From: Dipteronia dyeriana
Lineage: Eukaryota; Streptophyta; Magnoliopsida; Sapindales; Sapindaceae
Direction of reading: 5' to 3'
Assembly (NCBI GenBank): GCA_032871835.1
Contig: CM065299.1
Coordinates: forward strand, 33,902,074-33,966,073
Length of the DNA stretch: 64,000 nt
This document shows positions 35,314-47,101 of this stretch, one piece after another; the stretch's first letter is position 1, and the number at the start of each line of letters is the position of its first letter. Under the pieces are notes generated by a model. The model was given only the letters and a program-made list of their open reading frames with translations. It had not been told where the DNA came from and did not search any database. Position numbers and translations under genes: made by a program.

Positions 35314-37493
35314 TGAAACAAATATTATGGTGTGTTTAATATTAATCTGGAGGGGGGGGGGGGAGGCTGAATAGATTTTAATCAAATTTTACCCAATTTT
35401 TGTTAATGGTCAATTAGATAAAATTAACCCTAACTAGTCACAATAATGTCGCAAGTGTAATAAGTACGGAAATAATAAAGACACTTGAGATATACGTGGA
35501 AACCCTCCAAATGGGAAAAACCACGGGCTGTTAAGTGCGCCACACTCGAACAACGAATCAACTGATGATAGAGGCGTTACAACCTACTCTCGGTATATAA
35601 CCCACTACCACTACCTAAGGTCGTGTAAGAGTTCAATATATCACATATTTTCCTTAGAACACATTTCAAAGGAAAAACACTTCCAAGAACTCATTTTTAA
35701 TCACTCAAAGCATTCCCATGTGCATCAAAACTTCATCTTGCATCATCTAAGTTCATCTAGAGTGCATCTATGGATAGGGTTTCTTCATCACATCTTTTTT
35801 GGTAAGCTCTTCACTATCTTCTTACAAGTTAAGTGTTTTTGCTTGCTAAACCATCTCTTTAATTAATTGTACTCTCTTAGAATATTTCTAGATACAAATT
35901 AGAGATTGTTGTGGTGACATGATTGAGTGTTGTATTGTGATAGCTTCATAGGATTGATTGATCTATGTTTAGCTAAGCTATTTGAACATGTCATTTAGCA
36001 CTTGATATCTAGGATTGCATTAATTGTCATCTCATTATCCTAGATAAGCATATAGGGTTTCCTAGCCTTGTTTGTTCATTGAATATCATCATATATTCAC
36101 TTAGGACATTTTATCTCTTCATTGATAAGTAAAACTTGTGTTGCTTCCGGGAGTAGGTAGCTTAATGCACAAGCAAGATGAACTAGGTTCACTTATACCG
36201 GGATTAGGTAGTGGTGGTGGTGGATTAAACCGGATTAGGTTGTAATTCCTTACCATTAGTGGATTCGAGGTTCTAGTGTGGCGCACTCATCAGCCCGTGG
36301 TTTTTCCCATTTGGAGGGTTTCCACGTATATCTCAAGTTTTTTTATTATTTCGCACTTATTACACTTGTGATATTATTGTGACTAGTTAGGGGTATTTTC
36401 ATCAATTTGACTCTTAACGAAAATTGGGTAAAAGTTAATTAAAATCTATTCACCCCCCCCCCCCCCTCTAGATTAATATTACACACCATAATATTTGTTT
36501 CAACAACATTCTCTAATTTGTATTTAGAAAATATTCTTAGAGCATACAAATAATTAAAGAGTAGGTTTAGCAAGTAAAACACTTAACTTGTAAGAAGATA
36601 GTGAAGAACTTGCCAAACAAAATGTGATGAAGCAACCCTATCCATTGATGCACTCTAAATGAACTTAGATGATGCAAGATGAAGTTTTGATGCACATGGG
36701 AATGCTTTGAGTGATTAAAAATGAGTTCTTGGAAGAATTTTTCCTTTGAAATGTGTTCTAAGGAAAATATATGATATTCTGAACCCATACACCACCTTAA
36801 AGCACTGAGTTATATATATATAAGATCCAAACAAAGTGAGGTAGTTTTCGAAAAAATGTTCCAACTTCCTCTGTGTGCGCTGGTGACGTGCGCTGGTCGA
36901 GTAGCCACCACCAGCGCACAATCTAATTTTATAATTGGCGTTGGACGAGTGGCGCATCCCAATGGCGCAACACATGTTCAAATCCTCTGGAATGTTTGCG
37001 CTGGTGAGGCTGCGCTAGTCGAGTGGCGCACCACCAGCGCTTAGCCACTTTTTTCAATTGTGCGCGGGTGCAATAGCGCAGCTCAGTGGTGCAACACATG
37101 CGACAATCCACTGGAATTTTACGCTGGTCGAGTAACGCACAACCCGATTTTTCAACACTCAAACACACATTTTCAACAAGTTCAAAAGTGATGAAAGTGC
37201 ATCCGAATCTATTGCCTAGCATGACATAAAACTCTAATTACAAGATGCAAATAAATTAACAAGAGTCATTTAAATTCAAATGCACACAAGTATAAACACT
37301 CAACATATATGAATAAGAGTTATGCATGAATATGTGAGTGTGTGCAACTATCTCTTCAAAGAAAGTAAGCACAAGAATTTTACCTTCGGCGCTTCTCCTC
37401 TTGAGGTCTTGAGAGCCTAAGATACCCTTACATGATACCAAAAAAATGTGATTTGTTCACGAAATAAGCCAATCAACAAATGAGGACTTTACA
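35314..37493 (-). repeat. 5' LTR of family-1 element, containing an inverted LTR piece
   Basis: Forward LTR sequence runs 35314-35616 (equivalent to 29952-30255). Then 35617-36502 is reverse complement of 30990-29952, ending exactly at the LTR terminus (TTTGTTTCA). From 36503 forward sequence resumes (equivalent to about 30690 on) and ends TTTACA at 37493. Relative to the other LTR about 0.4 kb is missing and about 0.9 kb of inverted sequence has been added. Confidence 0.85.
35617..36502 (+). repeat. inverted LTR fragment inside LTR
   Basis: Reads AAGGTCGTGTAAGAGTTC at the left and CACC, a C14 run (36453-36466), then TAATATTTGTTTCA at the right. This is the reverse complement of the LTR beginning TGAAACAAATATT, with its G run. 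With the flanking forward pieces it makes two nested inverted repeats. Confidence 0.85.
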
Positions 37494-38308
37494 TGAGGGT
37501 TATCACATCTGATAGGTGATGTTCTTCTCCATAGGTGGTTCATCATCTTGAGGTATTCACCTATAGAATAGCAATGATGAAATTATATGCATGTGATGAG
37601 TGATGTTCTTCTCCGTAGAAGGTTCATTATCTCGAGGTTTTCACTTATACAATATGTTGTGAATGTTTGACACATGTAATGGGTGATGTTCTTCTCCGTA
37701 GGAGGTTTATTATCTTGAGGTATTCATTTATATAATGTGATAAAAATGTTAGAAATTTTAGAAATTGCCTCTAATGTATTTTCATTTAATTGAATGAAAG
37801 TGCCCAACGCTTAATGATGCCTACATATTCTATATGCTCACAAATAATATCTGCTCAGTATAAATTTAAGAAGGTTATATGTTTCTTATTGTCTTACATA
37901 ACTTTTAAAATAAACATTATTTGTGACTGTGTCGGATTGATTAAGAGAAATATATAAATTTGTATTGGATGTAATGATTTTGGATTTGCAGTTCTTGGTT
38001 TACAAATGTATAACGTATAAAATTATTATGGAAATTAGATGGTTATGTTTCTACGTAGTCGACTAACTATTAATATTTCATTGTAATTTGTTTATTTCAT
38101 TGAGAACATTAAGTGATTATACTAGAAATTATTATAAAGTTAAATGATTGTGTTTCTATGTAGTGGATTGACCATTAAAATTTTATAATGATCTTTTGAT
38201 AAAATTATATAATCAATTGTGTTAGGATTATTTATGAAGTTGGATGGCTATGTATTCACGTAGTGAACTAGTTGTTAAGATTCAATAATATTTGTTGGAT
38301 TATCAATG
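37494..38308. repeat. host stretch with two short tandem repeats
   Basis: The first repeat has the anchor TGATGTTCTTCTCC at 37517, 37601 and 37683 (period ~83 bp, each followed by GTAGGAGGTTCATTATCTTG variants). The second has anchors GGTTATGTTTCTACGTAG at 38041, GATTGTGTTTCTATGTAG at 38146 and GGCTATGTATTCACGTAG at 38246 (period ~100 bp). No coding motif. Confidence 0.75.
38304..38308. other. target site duplication CAATG (left)
   Basis: Identical to 61811-61815 at the far end of the three-LTR block. Confidence 0.85.
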
Positions 38309-39384
38309 TGAAAGTTCCCTAAAAACATGTGTGTCTAAAACCTAGATGGGGGTTGCATAGGTTTTAATCGAATCAATTACAAATTTTTTGATTAATCAAA
38401 ATTAACACAAATTACCCCGAATAAACAAGCATTCAATAAAATCAATTATGCTTTAAACAATAACAACACACAATAATTATGTGGAAACCCTCCAAATGGG
38501 AAAAACCACAAGCTGATATGTGCGCCACACTAGATCCTTAAATCCACTATTGAATGAAAGTTTACAACCTAGGTTGACCTCCTGTCACACCATCCAGTTA
38601 CTAACCCTTTCACTCTACCCAACGGGCCTTAATAGTGATTCTTGATCTATTTGCTTGTGCACTAACCACTTAGTCACAAGACTTAAACTCAATGAAGAGT
38701 CAACCATAACCTAATTGAATATGATAAAATATTCAAACATGCAAGTAATGCTAGGCAACACTAAATGCTTATCTAGGAATTTAAGAATGTCACTAAGTAC
38801 AATTCCTAGATATCAATGTCTAAATGAATGTTTATAAAGACTTAACTAGATATAGTTATGCAACAATATATCCTAGTTATCAAACAAAGGGCCAATCAAC
38901 ACAAGTTGTTATTAAGCATGGCAAGGACAATAATGCAATCACAAAATGCAATCAATGAGTCCTAAACAATATCTAAATGCAAAGCATAGAGATTTAGCTA
39001 GAAGAGCAAAATGGTCACAAACCCTAGCTATCACAAAAATAAATCTCAACCAACAATCAACAACACAAACATGTTATAAATGCAATAAAGCTTAAAAGCA
39101 TACAATTAATGAGTAATTAATGTTTTTTCTAGGTAAACATAGCCTAGTAATGAAACAATTAATTCTAGGTCATGTAGAGATTACGTAGTCAATGAAAACA
39201 AGAACAATCCATGCTTGGAAGATGCAAGAAGAAGCTAGATGCTCATGGATTGGAGTTTGGTTGAGTCAAGATGGGTTCTTGGGAGCTCTCTCTCTCTCTT
39301 GGAGTCAATTTCTCTCTAAGGAAAGCTTGGTGAGTAAAAATGGCTTTTTGGACTCACACCAACCAAAGAGAAGAGAGGAGAACA

Positions 39385-39392
39385 TATATATA
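39385..39392 (-). promoter_or_regulatory. candidate TATA box, LTR A
   Basis: TATATATA directly downstream, in element sense, of the GC-rich CCGCGGT zone. The same box lies at 55988-55995 (LTR B) and 61183-61190 (LTR C), which supports a core promoter role. Confidence 0.55.
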
Positions 39393-39408
39393 ATGTGCCC
39401 TACACGAA

Positions 39409-39910
39409 ATGGCATCGTTTTGGACAAGGGGCAACTGATTCCCATCATGACCGTTGTGCATGCCGCGACCTATGCAAGTGTCTAGACCGTAGTATAATGA
39501 GCGGTGCATCGCTTGGGAATCTCCGTTGTCTGGACTGCGGTACAAGCAATGTCCAGACCGCGGTAGAGCAAGTAGTGCATCACTGGGAAATCTGCTTGGG
39601 AGACCGATGTGCATACAACGTGCACAAGCCGCGGTAGCAGCAGCGTGCAACGCCTGCAAGTAATGGTGTCGTTCTGGACAAGTGGCAATCGATTCCCTTC
39701 ATGACTGCTGAGCATGCCGCGGCCTAGGCAAGTGTCAGGACCGCGGTATAACGAGCGGTGCATCGCCTGGGAACCTCCGCTGTCTGGACCGCGGTACAAA
39801 AAATGTCCAGACCGCGGTAGAGCAAGCGGTACATCACTAGGAAACTCCACTTGGGAGACTGTTGTGTATAAAACATGCACAGGCCGCGGTAGCAGTTGCG
39901 TACAACGCTT
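39409..39910. repeat. ~254 bp tandem duplication of the GC-rich U3 zone in LTR A
   Basis: Unit 1 begins ATGGCATCGTTTTGGACAAG (39409) and unit 2 ATGGTGTCGTTCTGGACAAG (39663). Both contain CATGCCGCG, GCGGTGCATCGC, CAGACCGCGGTAGAGCAAG and CATGCACAGGCCGCGGTAGC-type blocks. LTR B and LTR C have a single unit. CCGCGGT and ACCGCGG palindromic cores recur through both units. Confidence 0.85.
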
Positions 39911-40263
39911 GGAGAACACCGTTGTGCATACCGCGACGGAGGTAATGCACATGGAGCGGTCCCAGCCGCGGTCAAGGAGAAAATACTCTTCTAAGGGCAA
40001 ACTATATGCAACAAACACCCAAGCAAGATTTATGGCAAATAGGCACACAATTAAGGCAATTTAAGGATTCATGCAAGATGATCAAAGATATGCATGAGAA
40101 TGTGTGTGTGCACTAAAAACTCTTCAGAAAAGGTTAAGCAAGTGATTTACCTTTTGAAGCTTGAGCTGGGTCTTGAACAATGATGGCCTAAACTACCCTT
40201 ACAAATTAATCCCCAATTGTGGTTGTCAACGAAACGAGCCAATCAAAAATTGAGGAACTTACG

Positions 40264-40708
40264 ATCTTTCCCTTTGGCTATTTCGTGACAAAACCACCAC
40301 TCACAATTCATCCTTACCAATAAACAAAACAAAAAAAACAGAGGTCAACAAAGTTTTTAAGCATTACAAATAGATGCCTAATAAACTAGATCTTCAAGTC
40401 ATCCATCTTGTGCAGAATCAACATCCCTACAAAACAAAATAACTACACTTTCTCAGACAATTGTATGTGAGGTGATTAAAGACATAAAAACAAGAGCAAT
40501 TTGCATAAAATAGAAACATGCAACATGCATCAACAATACAAATGCAAATGCTCCCCCTAAATAGGTTAACTCCCCCTCAACAAATCAAACTCCACTCATA
40601 TGCAGCTCTAAACTCCCCCTTAAATCATGCCATTCTCAACTCCCCCTAAATCCACACTACTCCACCTTTTTGTCATGAGATAGACAAAAAAGTATCCCCT
40701 TAAGAATG
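40264..40708. other. internal domain 1, left piece
   Basis: Begins with the polypurine tract (minus strand CCAAAGGGAAAGAT) next to LTR A and contains a cluster of CTCCCCCT motifs (40552-40640) and TTTTTGTCATGAGATAGAC. The gypsy-type element interrupts it at 40708; the sequence continues at 51857. Confidence 0.8.
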
Positions 40709-42202
40709 TGTTAATATCAAAATTTGGCTAGGGACCAAAGAAGAATTTTCACTTCCCAGCCTTCCTGCAAGGGTTCAAATTCGGGCTTACATGACGGGGT
40801 ATCAAGGTCCCTGAGGTCGAGCTACCACACGATCCTACAGGAGCAAAGCGAGGCCGCCCATACCATCTGAGAATCTCGTATGTGTCCAAGCTTACCAAAT
40901 AAAGCCTGATGAGACCGTGTCTAGCTCCTTATACCAGGATAAAAGCTCGAAGCTAAGTTGACGTGAAAGGACTTGGGTCCCCCGACATCAAGGTATCTCG
41001 TGACACTCTCCTAGAGCTTGCTACTATCTCTACTTTCACTAAGAGACCTTCAAGGTGCTGAACTTGTCTTGCAAAGGCCCTCTTGTCTCGTCGAGGTATG
41101 ATCTCGACATGTCCGAGCATTAAAGGAAGAAACCCGTAAAGCCTCATCATCACCAAAAGCGCCAAGATCCACTGTAGATCTTGGCATGGTTAAATTAAAT
41201 AGCAAGAGCAGTACTCGAGCGTACCTTTCCACCCTTCCAGAAGCAAGCCAAGGTCACCTGTTTATGGCGAACACCTTACCAAGGCTTGCCAGCCAAGCTT
41301 TGCCACCCCTTCAGATTCCAGCTCGGTCAAATCGATCTCCACCGTAAGCAGTCTATGGTCAAATCAAGCTCCATACAACCAGATTGGTACCTTAAGGTAT
41401 CTCTCCCTCAGATCGATACCTAAGTATTGGGATACCAGCTTCGAGACCCATCCTGGGTACGCCTCCTCCGTAAGGTAGGGAGAATAATATCAGTAAGGTA
41501 CCGCGCCACAAAAATATAGAACCAGAGTTCTCCTCCAAGAGAGAGGGTTGACTTCCATGATTACCATTAATGAGGTCAATCGTATTAATAGAGGCAGTCA
41601 ACCCTATTTAATGAAGTCAACCATATTAATGGAGGTAGTCAACCCTATTAATGAGGTCAACTATATTAATAGAGGTAGTCAACCCAATTAATATCATGAT
41701 CAACACCATTAATAAGAGAATATTCAACTCTTTAATGACCATCATTAGTAAAAGAGTCCAAAGAGGAAACAAATACCTTTTCCTCAAAGATATCCTCCAC
41801 AACTGATTATTGGGGTCAACTATAACAGAAAATACTGCCTATCAAGGAAGGAAGAGTCCGAAGAGGAAACAATCATATCTTCTCCAAGATAATAGCTACA
41901 AGCCGATCAACTACATTAAAGGAAGAATCGTATTTGATAAGGAAACGAAGACTAATTGAAGAGTCTTGGACTTGCACGCTAAGGTAGTCACCATTTATAA
42001 ATATGCCTGTAAAATGCATATTGAAGGGATCTGATCGATGATAGAAGACACATGCTTCGTTTAAAGTTCTCTATAGATCATCATTGTATGTGTACCCCGA
42101 CCAGGAAAATACCGGTATCGGTAAACACTCATTATTGTAAGCTCCCCGGAGCATATACGTTATACTACTTTGACATCTTTGTAACCTCCTAGGAGCATCG
42201 CA

Positions 42203-42247
<45 letters not shown>

Positions 42248-43003
42248 CAAGGAAGGGTTTTCCTTCTTCCTCTGGATACTGCCTAGAGGTTTTTCAGCAT
42301 GTGATCACTCATGATGCTTTTTCCCCTCTTGGTCAGTTCACCTCCATCTACATAAGACTTATCTTTTTCCTATTATCTATTGTATTACGCATGTGTGTAT
42401 GCGGGCTAGGTACCGAACCCATTGGTCCTAGCTCTCTAATCTTTCTTACATGAGATCGGGAAATGACAACGAAGAACTAAGGAACCGAATCTAGATTCCT
42501 ACCTCGCTGGACCTAACGCTCATATCCTCTCATCTACATGCCAAAGTCGCACATCAAGATGAAGAGAAACCACCCATACCAGTTTGAAGGGAGTCGATGA
42601 GCTCTCTTGTATCCTCTCTATGGAAGAAATCGAGCTCTCCGATACTGGAGCTAGATAAGCCTCCCTTCTTACTTGCTATCGAGGTCGGGGTATTACAGGA
42701 AGCAATCGGGCTACAGAACCAGGCTCTGGGTACCAGGACGAGCTCTGACCACGACCGAGGAATAAGATTCAGGATTACCCCCTTCGTACCAGCAAGGGAA
42801 CCTCGAGCTCCCCATATCTACTCCATAAGCACGATGCCCGACGGACAGGATGGCTTGTCTCCTACCTACTGTTTCATCCTCCTTTAAATTCATACGAGAT
42901 CAGGTAAGGTACCAAAGGTACAAACCTCGGCCACCACCTCCGTGGTAGTGGTCTCGAGGGTGTTAGCTGTAATTCCTTACCTTGAGCGAATTTTTGGTTA
43001 ATA
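40709..43003 (+). repeat. 5' LTR of nested gypsy-type element
   Basis: 2295 bp, closely matched by the 3' LTR. It contains an (AT)n run at 42205-42243 that may serve as a TATA region, and AATGAGGTCAAC/TATTAAT short repeats at 41560-41710. Its final base pairs read TTAATA where the 3' LTR has TTAACA. Short open frames inside (for example minus 41601-41392) recur at the same place in the 3' LTR simply because the LTRs are copies. Confidence 0.95.
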
Positions 43004-43008
43004 CTTTC

Positions 43009-43025
43009 TGGCACGTCTGTGGGAA
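43009..43025 (+). other. primer-binding-site-like sequence of nested gypsy-type element
   Basis: TGGCACGTCTGTGGGAA, five bases after the LTR, resembles the TGGCGCCGTCTGTGGGAA found in plant gypsy elements of this type (from memory). I do not assign the tRNA. Confidence 0.6.
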
Positions 43026-43580
43026 ATTTCCACACCCCTATTGAAAGCCTCTATGTCTCTACATGAGTATCATTATACTATCGAGCTCACATATTCATTA
43101 TTCATGGAATATCATTTACTATATACGATGTCCTTTTTCCATACTTGTTTATATCGCCTATGCATCGCATATGGTGCTTATTTTATCATTTACCAAGTTT
43201 CGTTGTGGAGCAAATATGGTACGTGGGATTCCTAGTTGAACTAGTTCATTATGCTACTCCTATGAAGCGAACATGCTCAGATAATCGTTGAGCTCCAATA
43301 CAGTAGCTCCCCGCTTGAAGATCTCCTACAGAGCAGAACCATTCTGATACACCGAGAGCTCTTATACAGTAGAACTGCACCTCTCCTTCTTCTTTACAGA
43401 AGATTTGCTCTGCTACCGGTAGACCTCTTATCCAGTAGATCTGTTGGACTTGGACCTGGTTATACGGGACCCTTCATGTCACTGTATCCACCCTTTAGAA
43501 GCTCCTAGGTAGCTGTAGCAGGTCAACTCATGAATCTAAGAAGCCAACTCAGCTGTGTAGCTTCTAGAGCAGCACGACCA
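43026..43580. other. leader of nested gypsy-type element
   Basis: No coding motif. Short CAGTAG-containing phrases (43300-43445) precede the tandem array. Confidence 0.5.
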
Positions 43581-43589
43581 GTAAAAGAT

Positions 43590-45460
43590 TAGTGGTTCCA
43601 AGCCTCATGCACCGAGCTAGTGAACGCTCAAGTGAGCCACTGAACTCTCGGTTCACTCTAGGAGGGTCCAGAGCTATCTCTCAGTTGCTGGGGACTTCTA
43701 GGATCCCAAGCATGCTTCTGGACCAGTACCAGACCGGTGGCTTCACTCCATGTTTACTGGGCCATTCATCGCCCTAGCAAGCCACCGAAGCTTGATCCGA
43801 TCGAGGAGGTCTCAGAAGCTTCCCATATTTGGTAAGGCCACCTACGTGCCTAAACAAGTTTCTAAAGCAGTAGCACTGCTACAAGATCGGTGGTTTCTCC
43901 CTATATGAACCGGGTCATTCATCGCTCTAGCAAGCCACCGAAGCCTGATCTGATCTAGGAGAGCCCAGAGGTTTCCCACTATTGGTAAGGCCTCCTACAT
44001 GCCTAAGCTAACCTCTGGAGTAGCAGCCTCACTGTAAAGCCAATTGGCTCCTCACTTCTTATACCGGGTCGGTCAACGCCCAAGTGAGCCACTAAATTCT
44101 CGGTTCATTGCAGGAGAGTCCAGAGTTTTCTTTCAAATGTAGGGGACTCCAAAGATCCCAAGCATGCTTCTGGACCACTACCAGACCAGTGGCTTCACTC
44201 CATGTTTATCGGGCTATTTACCGCCCTAGCAAGCCACCGAAACCCGATCCAATCGAGGAGGTCTCAGAAGCTTCCCACATTTGATAAGGCCACATATGTG
44301 CCTAAGCAATCTTCTAGAGCAGTAGCACCACTATAATACCGGTGGCTTCGCTATATATGTACTGGGTCATTCATTGCCCTAGCAAGCCACCGAACCCTGA
44401 TCTGATCGAGGAGAGCCTAGAGGTTTCCAACTTTTGGTAAGGCCTCCTACATGCCTAAGCTAACCTCTAAAGTAGCAGCCTCACTGTAAGGCCAAGTGGC
44501 TCCTCACTTCTTATACCGGGCCGGTCAACACCCAAGTGAGCCATAAATTTCTCAGTTCATTCTAGGAGGGTCTAGAGTTTTATTTCAATTGCAGGGCCTC
44601 CAAAGATCCCAAGCATGCTTCTGAACCAGTAAAAGACCGACGGCTTCACTCTATGTTTACCGGGCCATTCACCGTCGTAGCAAGCCACCGAAGCCTGATC
44701 TGATCGAAGAGGTCTCAAAAGCTTCCCACATTTGGTAAGGCCACCTACGTGCTTATGCAATCTTCTAGAGCAGTAGCACCGCTATAAGACCGGTGGCTTC
44801 GCTCTATATGTACCGGGTCATTCATTGTCCTAGAAAGCCACCGAAGCCCGATCTGATCGAGGAGAGCCCAGAGGTTTCCCACTCTTGGTAAGGCCTCCTA
44901 CATGCCTAAGCTAACCTCTGGAGTAGCAGCCTCACTGTAAGGCCAGGTGGCCCCTCACTTCTTATACCGGGCTGGTCAACGCCCAAGTGAGAAACTAAAT
45001 TCTCTGTTCATTCTAAGAGGGTTAAGAGCTTTCTCTCAGTTGCTGGGGACTTCTAGGATCCCAAGCATGCTTCTGGACCAGTACCAAATCGGTGGCTTTG
45101 CTCCATGTGTACCGGGCCATTCACTATCCTAGCAAGCCACCGATGCCCTATCTGATCGAGGAGAACCTAGAGGCTTCCCACATTTTACGTGGTCCAGAGC
45201 CTTCACTCAGTTGTTGGGGGCTCCTTGAATCCCAAGTATGCATCTAGACCGATACCTGACAGGTAGCCTATCTCCATTCATATAGGGTCATCCAATGCTC
45301 AAGTGAGTCACCACTTATCCAGGAGGGGTCCAAAGTCTTCTCTCAGTCGGCGGAAACTTCTAGAATCCCGAGCATGTCTCCAGACAGTTACTAGGCCGGT
45401 GTCTCCTCTCCACTTGTATGGGGCCATTCATCGCCCTAGCGAGCTCCCTTGGTCCTGATC
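43590..45460. repeat. ~452 bp higher-order tandem repeat, about four copies
   Basis: The anchor CATGCTTCTG recurs at 43711, 44163, 44614 and 45066 (spacings 452, 451, 452). Each 452 bp unit is itself made of about three ~150 bp subunits, seen from CCATTCATCGCCCTAGCAAG (or CCATTCACC, GTCAACGCCCAAGTGAG) and GGTGGCTTC recurring every ~145-155 bp. Further isolated, decayed subunits lie at 46020-46180 and 47100-47180. Confidence 0.9.
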
Positions 45461-46890
45461 TACCTCTCTGGTTAGTCTCCTCAACAGTAGTATTTACTTC
45501 CTCCTTAGTCTCATTACTTGGTTGAAGGACGGGTCATCATCCCTTAACACTGCTACTTCGTAGCCAACTTACACCATCTTGGTTGGATCAACTTCAATCA
45601 GCCTTGACCTTCATCTCCTAAGTTGGATCAATCGAGATCTCTCCTACCTTGGGGACTTTGAGATAGTTTCTACCCTAGTATGGCCTGACATGAATGTAGA
45701 GACTGATAACATGTCCTTCTCATCGTCAGTGCACCTTGTGGCTCGAGATGGACCTGCTTCAGTGAGAGTGGACCCAATAAACTCTCAGCAGTCTCCATGA
45801 TCTCATTCAGAGCGGTCCTTACAAGGCACATAGCACATATTTGAGTCTCTCTATATCATTTGCACACTGCATCTGCTCTCTATCTACCTGTATCTTAGTT
45901 ATGATTATCTCAGCTCTGGTCATGGCTTTGCTCAAGACAAGCGCTCCCATCTTGATCATCTCCTCATTGGTCTGCTCAAGATCGACTTTAGCAGCAACAA
46001 CCTGCTCATAAATAGCATCATATCGGTGGCTTTGCTCTATTTATATCGGGCCATTCATCGTCCTAGCAAGCCACCAAAATCCTGGTTCATTCTAGATAAG
46101 CCCGGAGGCTTTCCATATTCAGTAAGATCTCTTTCATGCTTGAGTAAGCCTCTAGAGCAACAGCATCACCATTACAAGTCTTGGAGCCCCCCATGCATCT
46201 ACAACAGCAGAGGACTTCAAGGTAGTTCCTACCCTAACATGACGAGACATGAAAGCAGAAATGGGAACTAAGTTCTCCTCATCATCTGCGCATCCATCAT
46301 CTCAATAAGGTCCGGCTTCAGTCAGAGTGGACCTAGGTAATTCTCATCTTTCTCTGTGATCTACTCAAGGTATCCATCCTCCAATGATGATCAAGTCAGA
46401 GGGAAGAATAGCTCGAGCTGCCTAGCAAGCAACATAGAAGCATCCTTTAGCAAATGAAGCACCCACATTGGCTTCCAAGGTAGCCATGCTGCCATGCAGA
46501 GTTTAAACCACTCCCTCAAGAGTTTACCTCCTCCTTCGGAGCAATCCTCACATGGCATGACGCATGGACCCGAGTCTCTCCACATCATATGCATGTTGGA
46601 TCCACTCCCGGGTTACCTGCATAATAGCCATGGTTACCTCAATTCTGGTAATGTCTTTATTCAGAACAACTACGCCCCTCACTACCGTGGTCAGCTCCTC
46701 CTCCTTTTGGTTTGACATCCCCTAAGAGAGAATTTTTCTCCATCCGAAACATCTACTTCTGGATCAATCGGGGCTCACCTGCCATATAAAAAACCACCTT
46801 AACTGTGGCCTTTATTTGTGAGAGAAGCTCCCTCTTCAGATTGATCATCTACTGCACCATGGGATTTTGAGCCCGGGTCTGCTTTAGCAA
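45461..46890. other. decayed internal part of nested gypsy-type element
   Basis: No intact gene. Some phrases recur (TTCTACCCTAGTATGGCCTGACATGAA at 45668 and TTCCTACCCTAACATGACGAGACATGAA at 46225), which shows an internal duplication. Minus-strand open frames with helix-like composition could be further antisense-ORF remains. Confidence 0.4.
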
Positions 46891-46891
46891 C

Positions 46892-47101
46892 TCATGACTT
46901 GCCAGCTATGATGGGAACATACACAACCATCTCAGTAGCTTTCTTCTTAATCCCCTCTCTTTTCCATCCGGCAATAACTCTTAAGTTAAATGGGGGAAGA
47001 AGAGCCAGCTCTACCTGGAAGGTTGTGAAGAAGTAACCATCCTCTTTGGCTTGCACGAGCTCGACCTTAGCGAACACCAGCTTACTCTCAAAGATTATCA
47101 T
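46892..47101 (-). pseudogene. remnant of Tat-type antisense ORF
   Basis: The minus-strand frame contains DGYFFTTFQVELALLPPFNL followed by GWKREGIKKKATEM. The corresponding part of the antisense ORF in the left gypsy element (4800-4930) reads EGYFYASYQVKEALPTLFDL and GWDREEIMSRPAEM. About 17 of 39 residues match by eye, and the order and spacing are preserved. No other part of the ORF is clearly recognisable. Function unknown. Confidence 0.65.

Larger units (their letters stand above)
29952..37493 (-). mobile_element. gag-only copia-type element, family 1
   Basis: On the minus strand: 5' LTR 37493-35314, primer site 35311-35300, gag remnants 35188-32978, non-coding 3' part, polypurine tract and 3' LTR 31741-29952. 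The flanks are GGAGG (29947-29951) and TGAGG (37494-37498), a 5 bp duplication with one mismatch. No protease, integrase or RT motif was found between gag and the 3' LTR. The internal domain is about 3.6 kb and is shared with the second family at 38309-61810. It fits the class of gag-containing non-autonomous LTR elements; the gag and the 3' GACAAAAAGGGGGAG-type wording recall the SIRE/Maximus group (inference). Confidence 0.85.
38309..40263 (-). repeat. LTR A (3' LTR of the array)
   Basis: Starts TGAAAGTTCCCT and ends GAACTTACG, where B and C end TTACA, so the terminal base has mutated. It is 1955 bp against ~1.7 kb for B and C; the excess is a ~254 bp tandem duplication at 39409-39910. The sequence differs from B and C at many shared sites near its left end. 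Confidence 0.9.

Noticed and set aside
39354..40064. Open frames of 80-190 codons on both strands in LTR A (and matching ones near 56038-56434 and 61258-61607)
   Set aside because: They coincide with the GC-rich CCGCGGT zone in three LTR copies, show no protein family motif, and are open on both strands, which is a composition effect.
43009..43025. Naming the tRNA that primes the nested gypsy-type element
   Set aside because: The sequence resembles plant gypsy primer sites but I could not match it to a specific tRNA 3' end with confidence.
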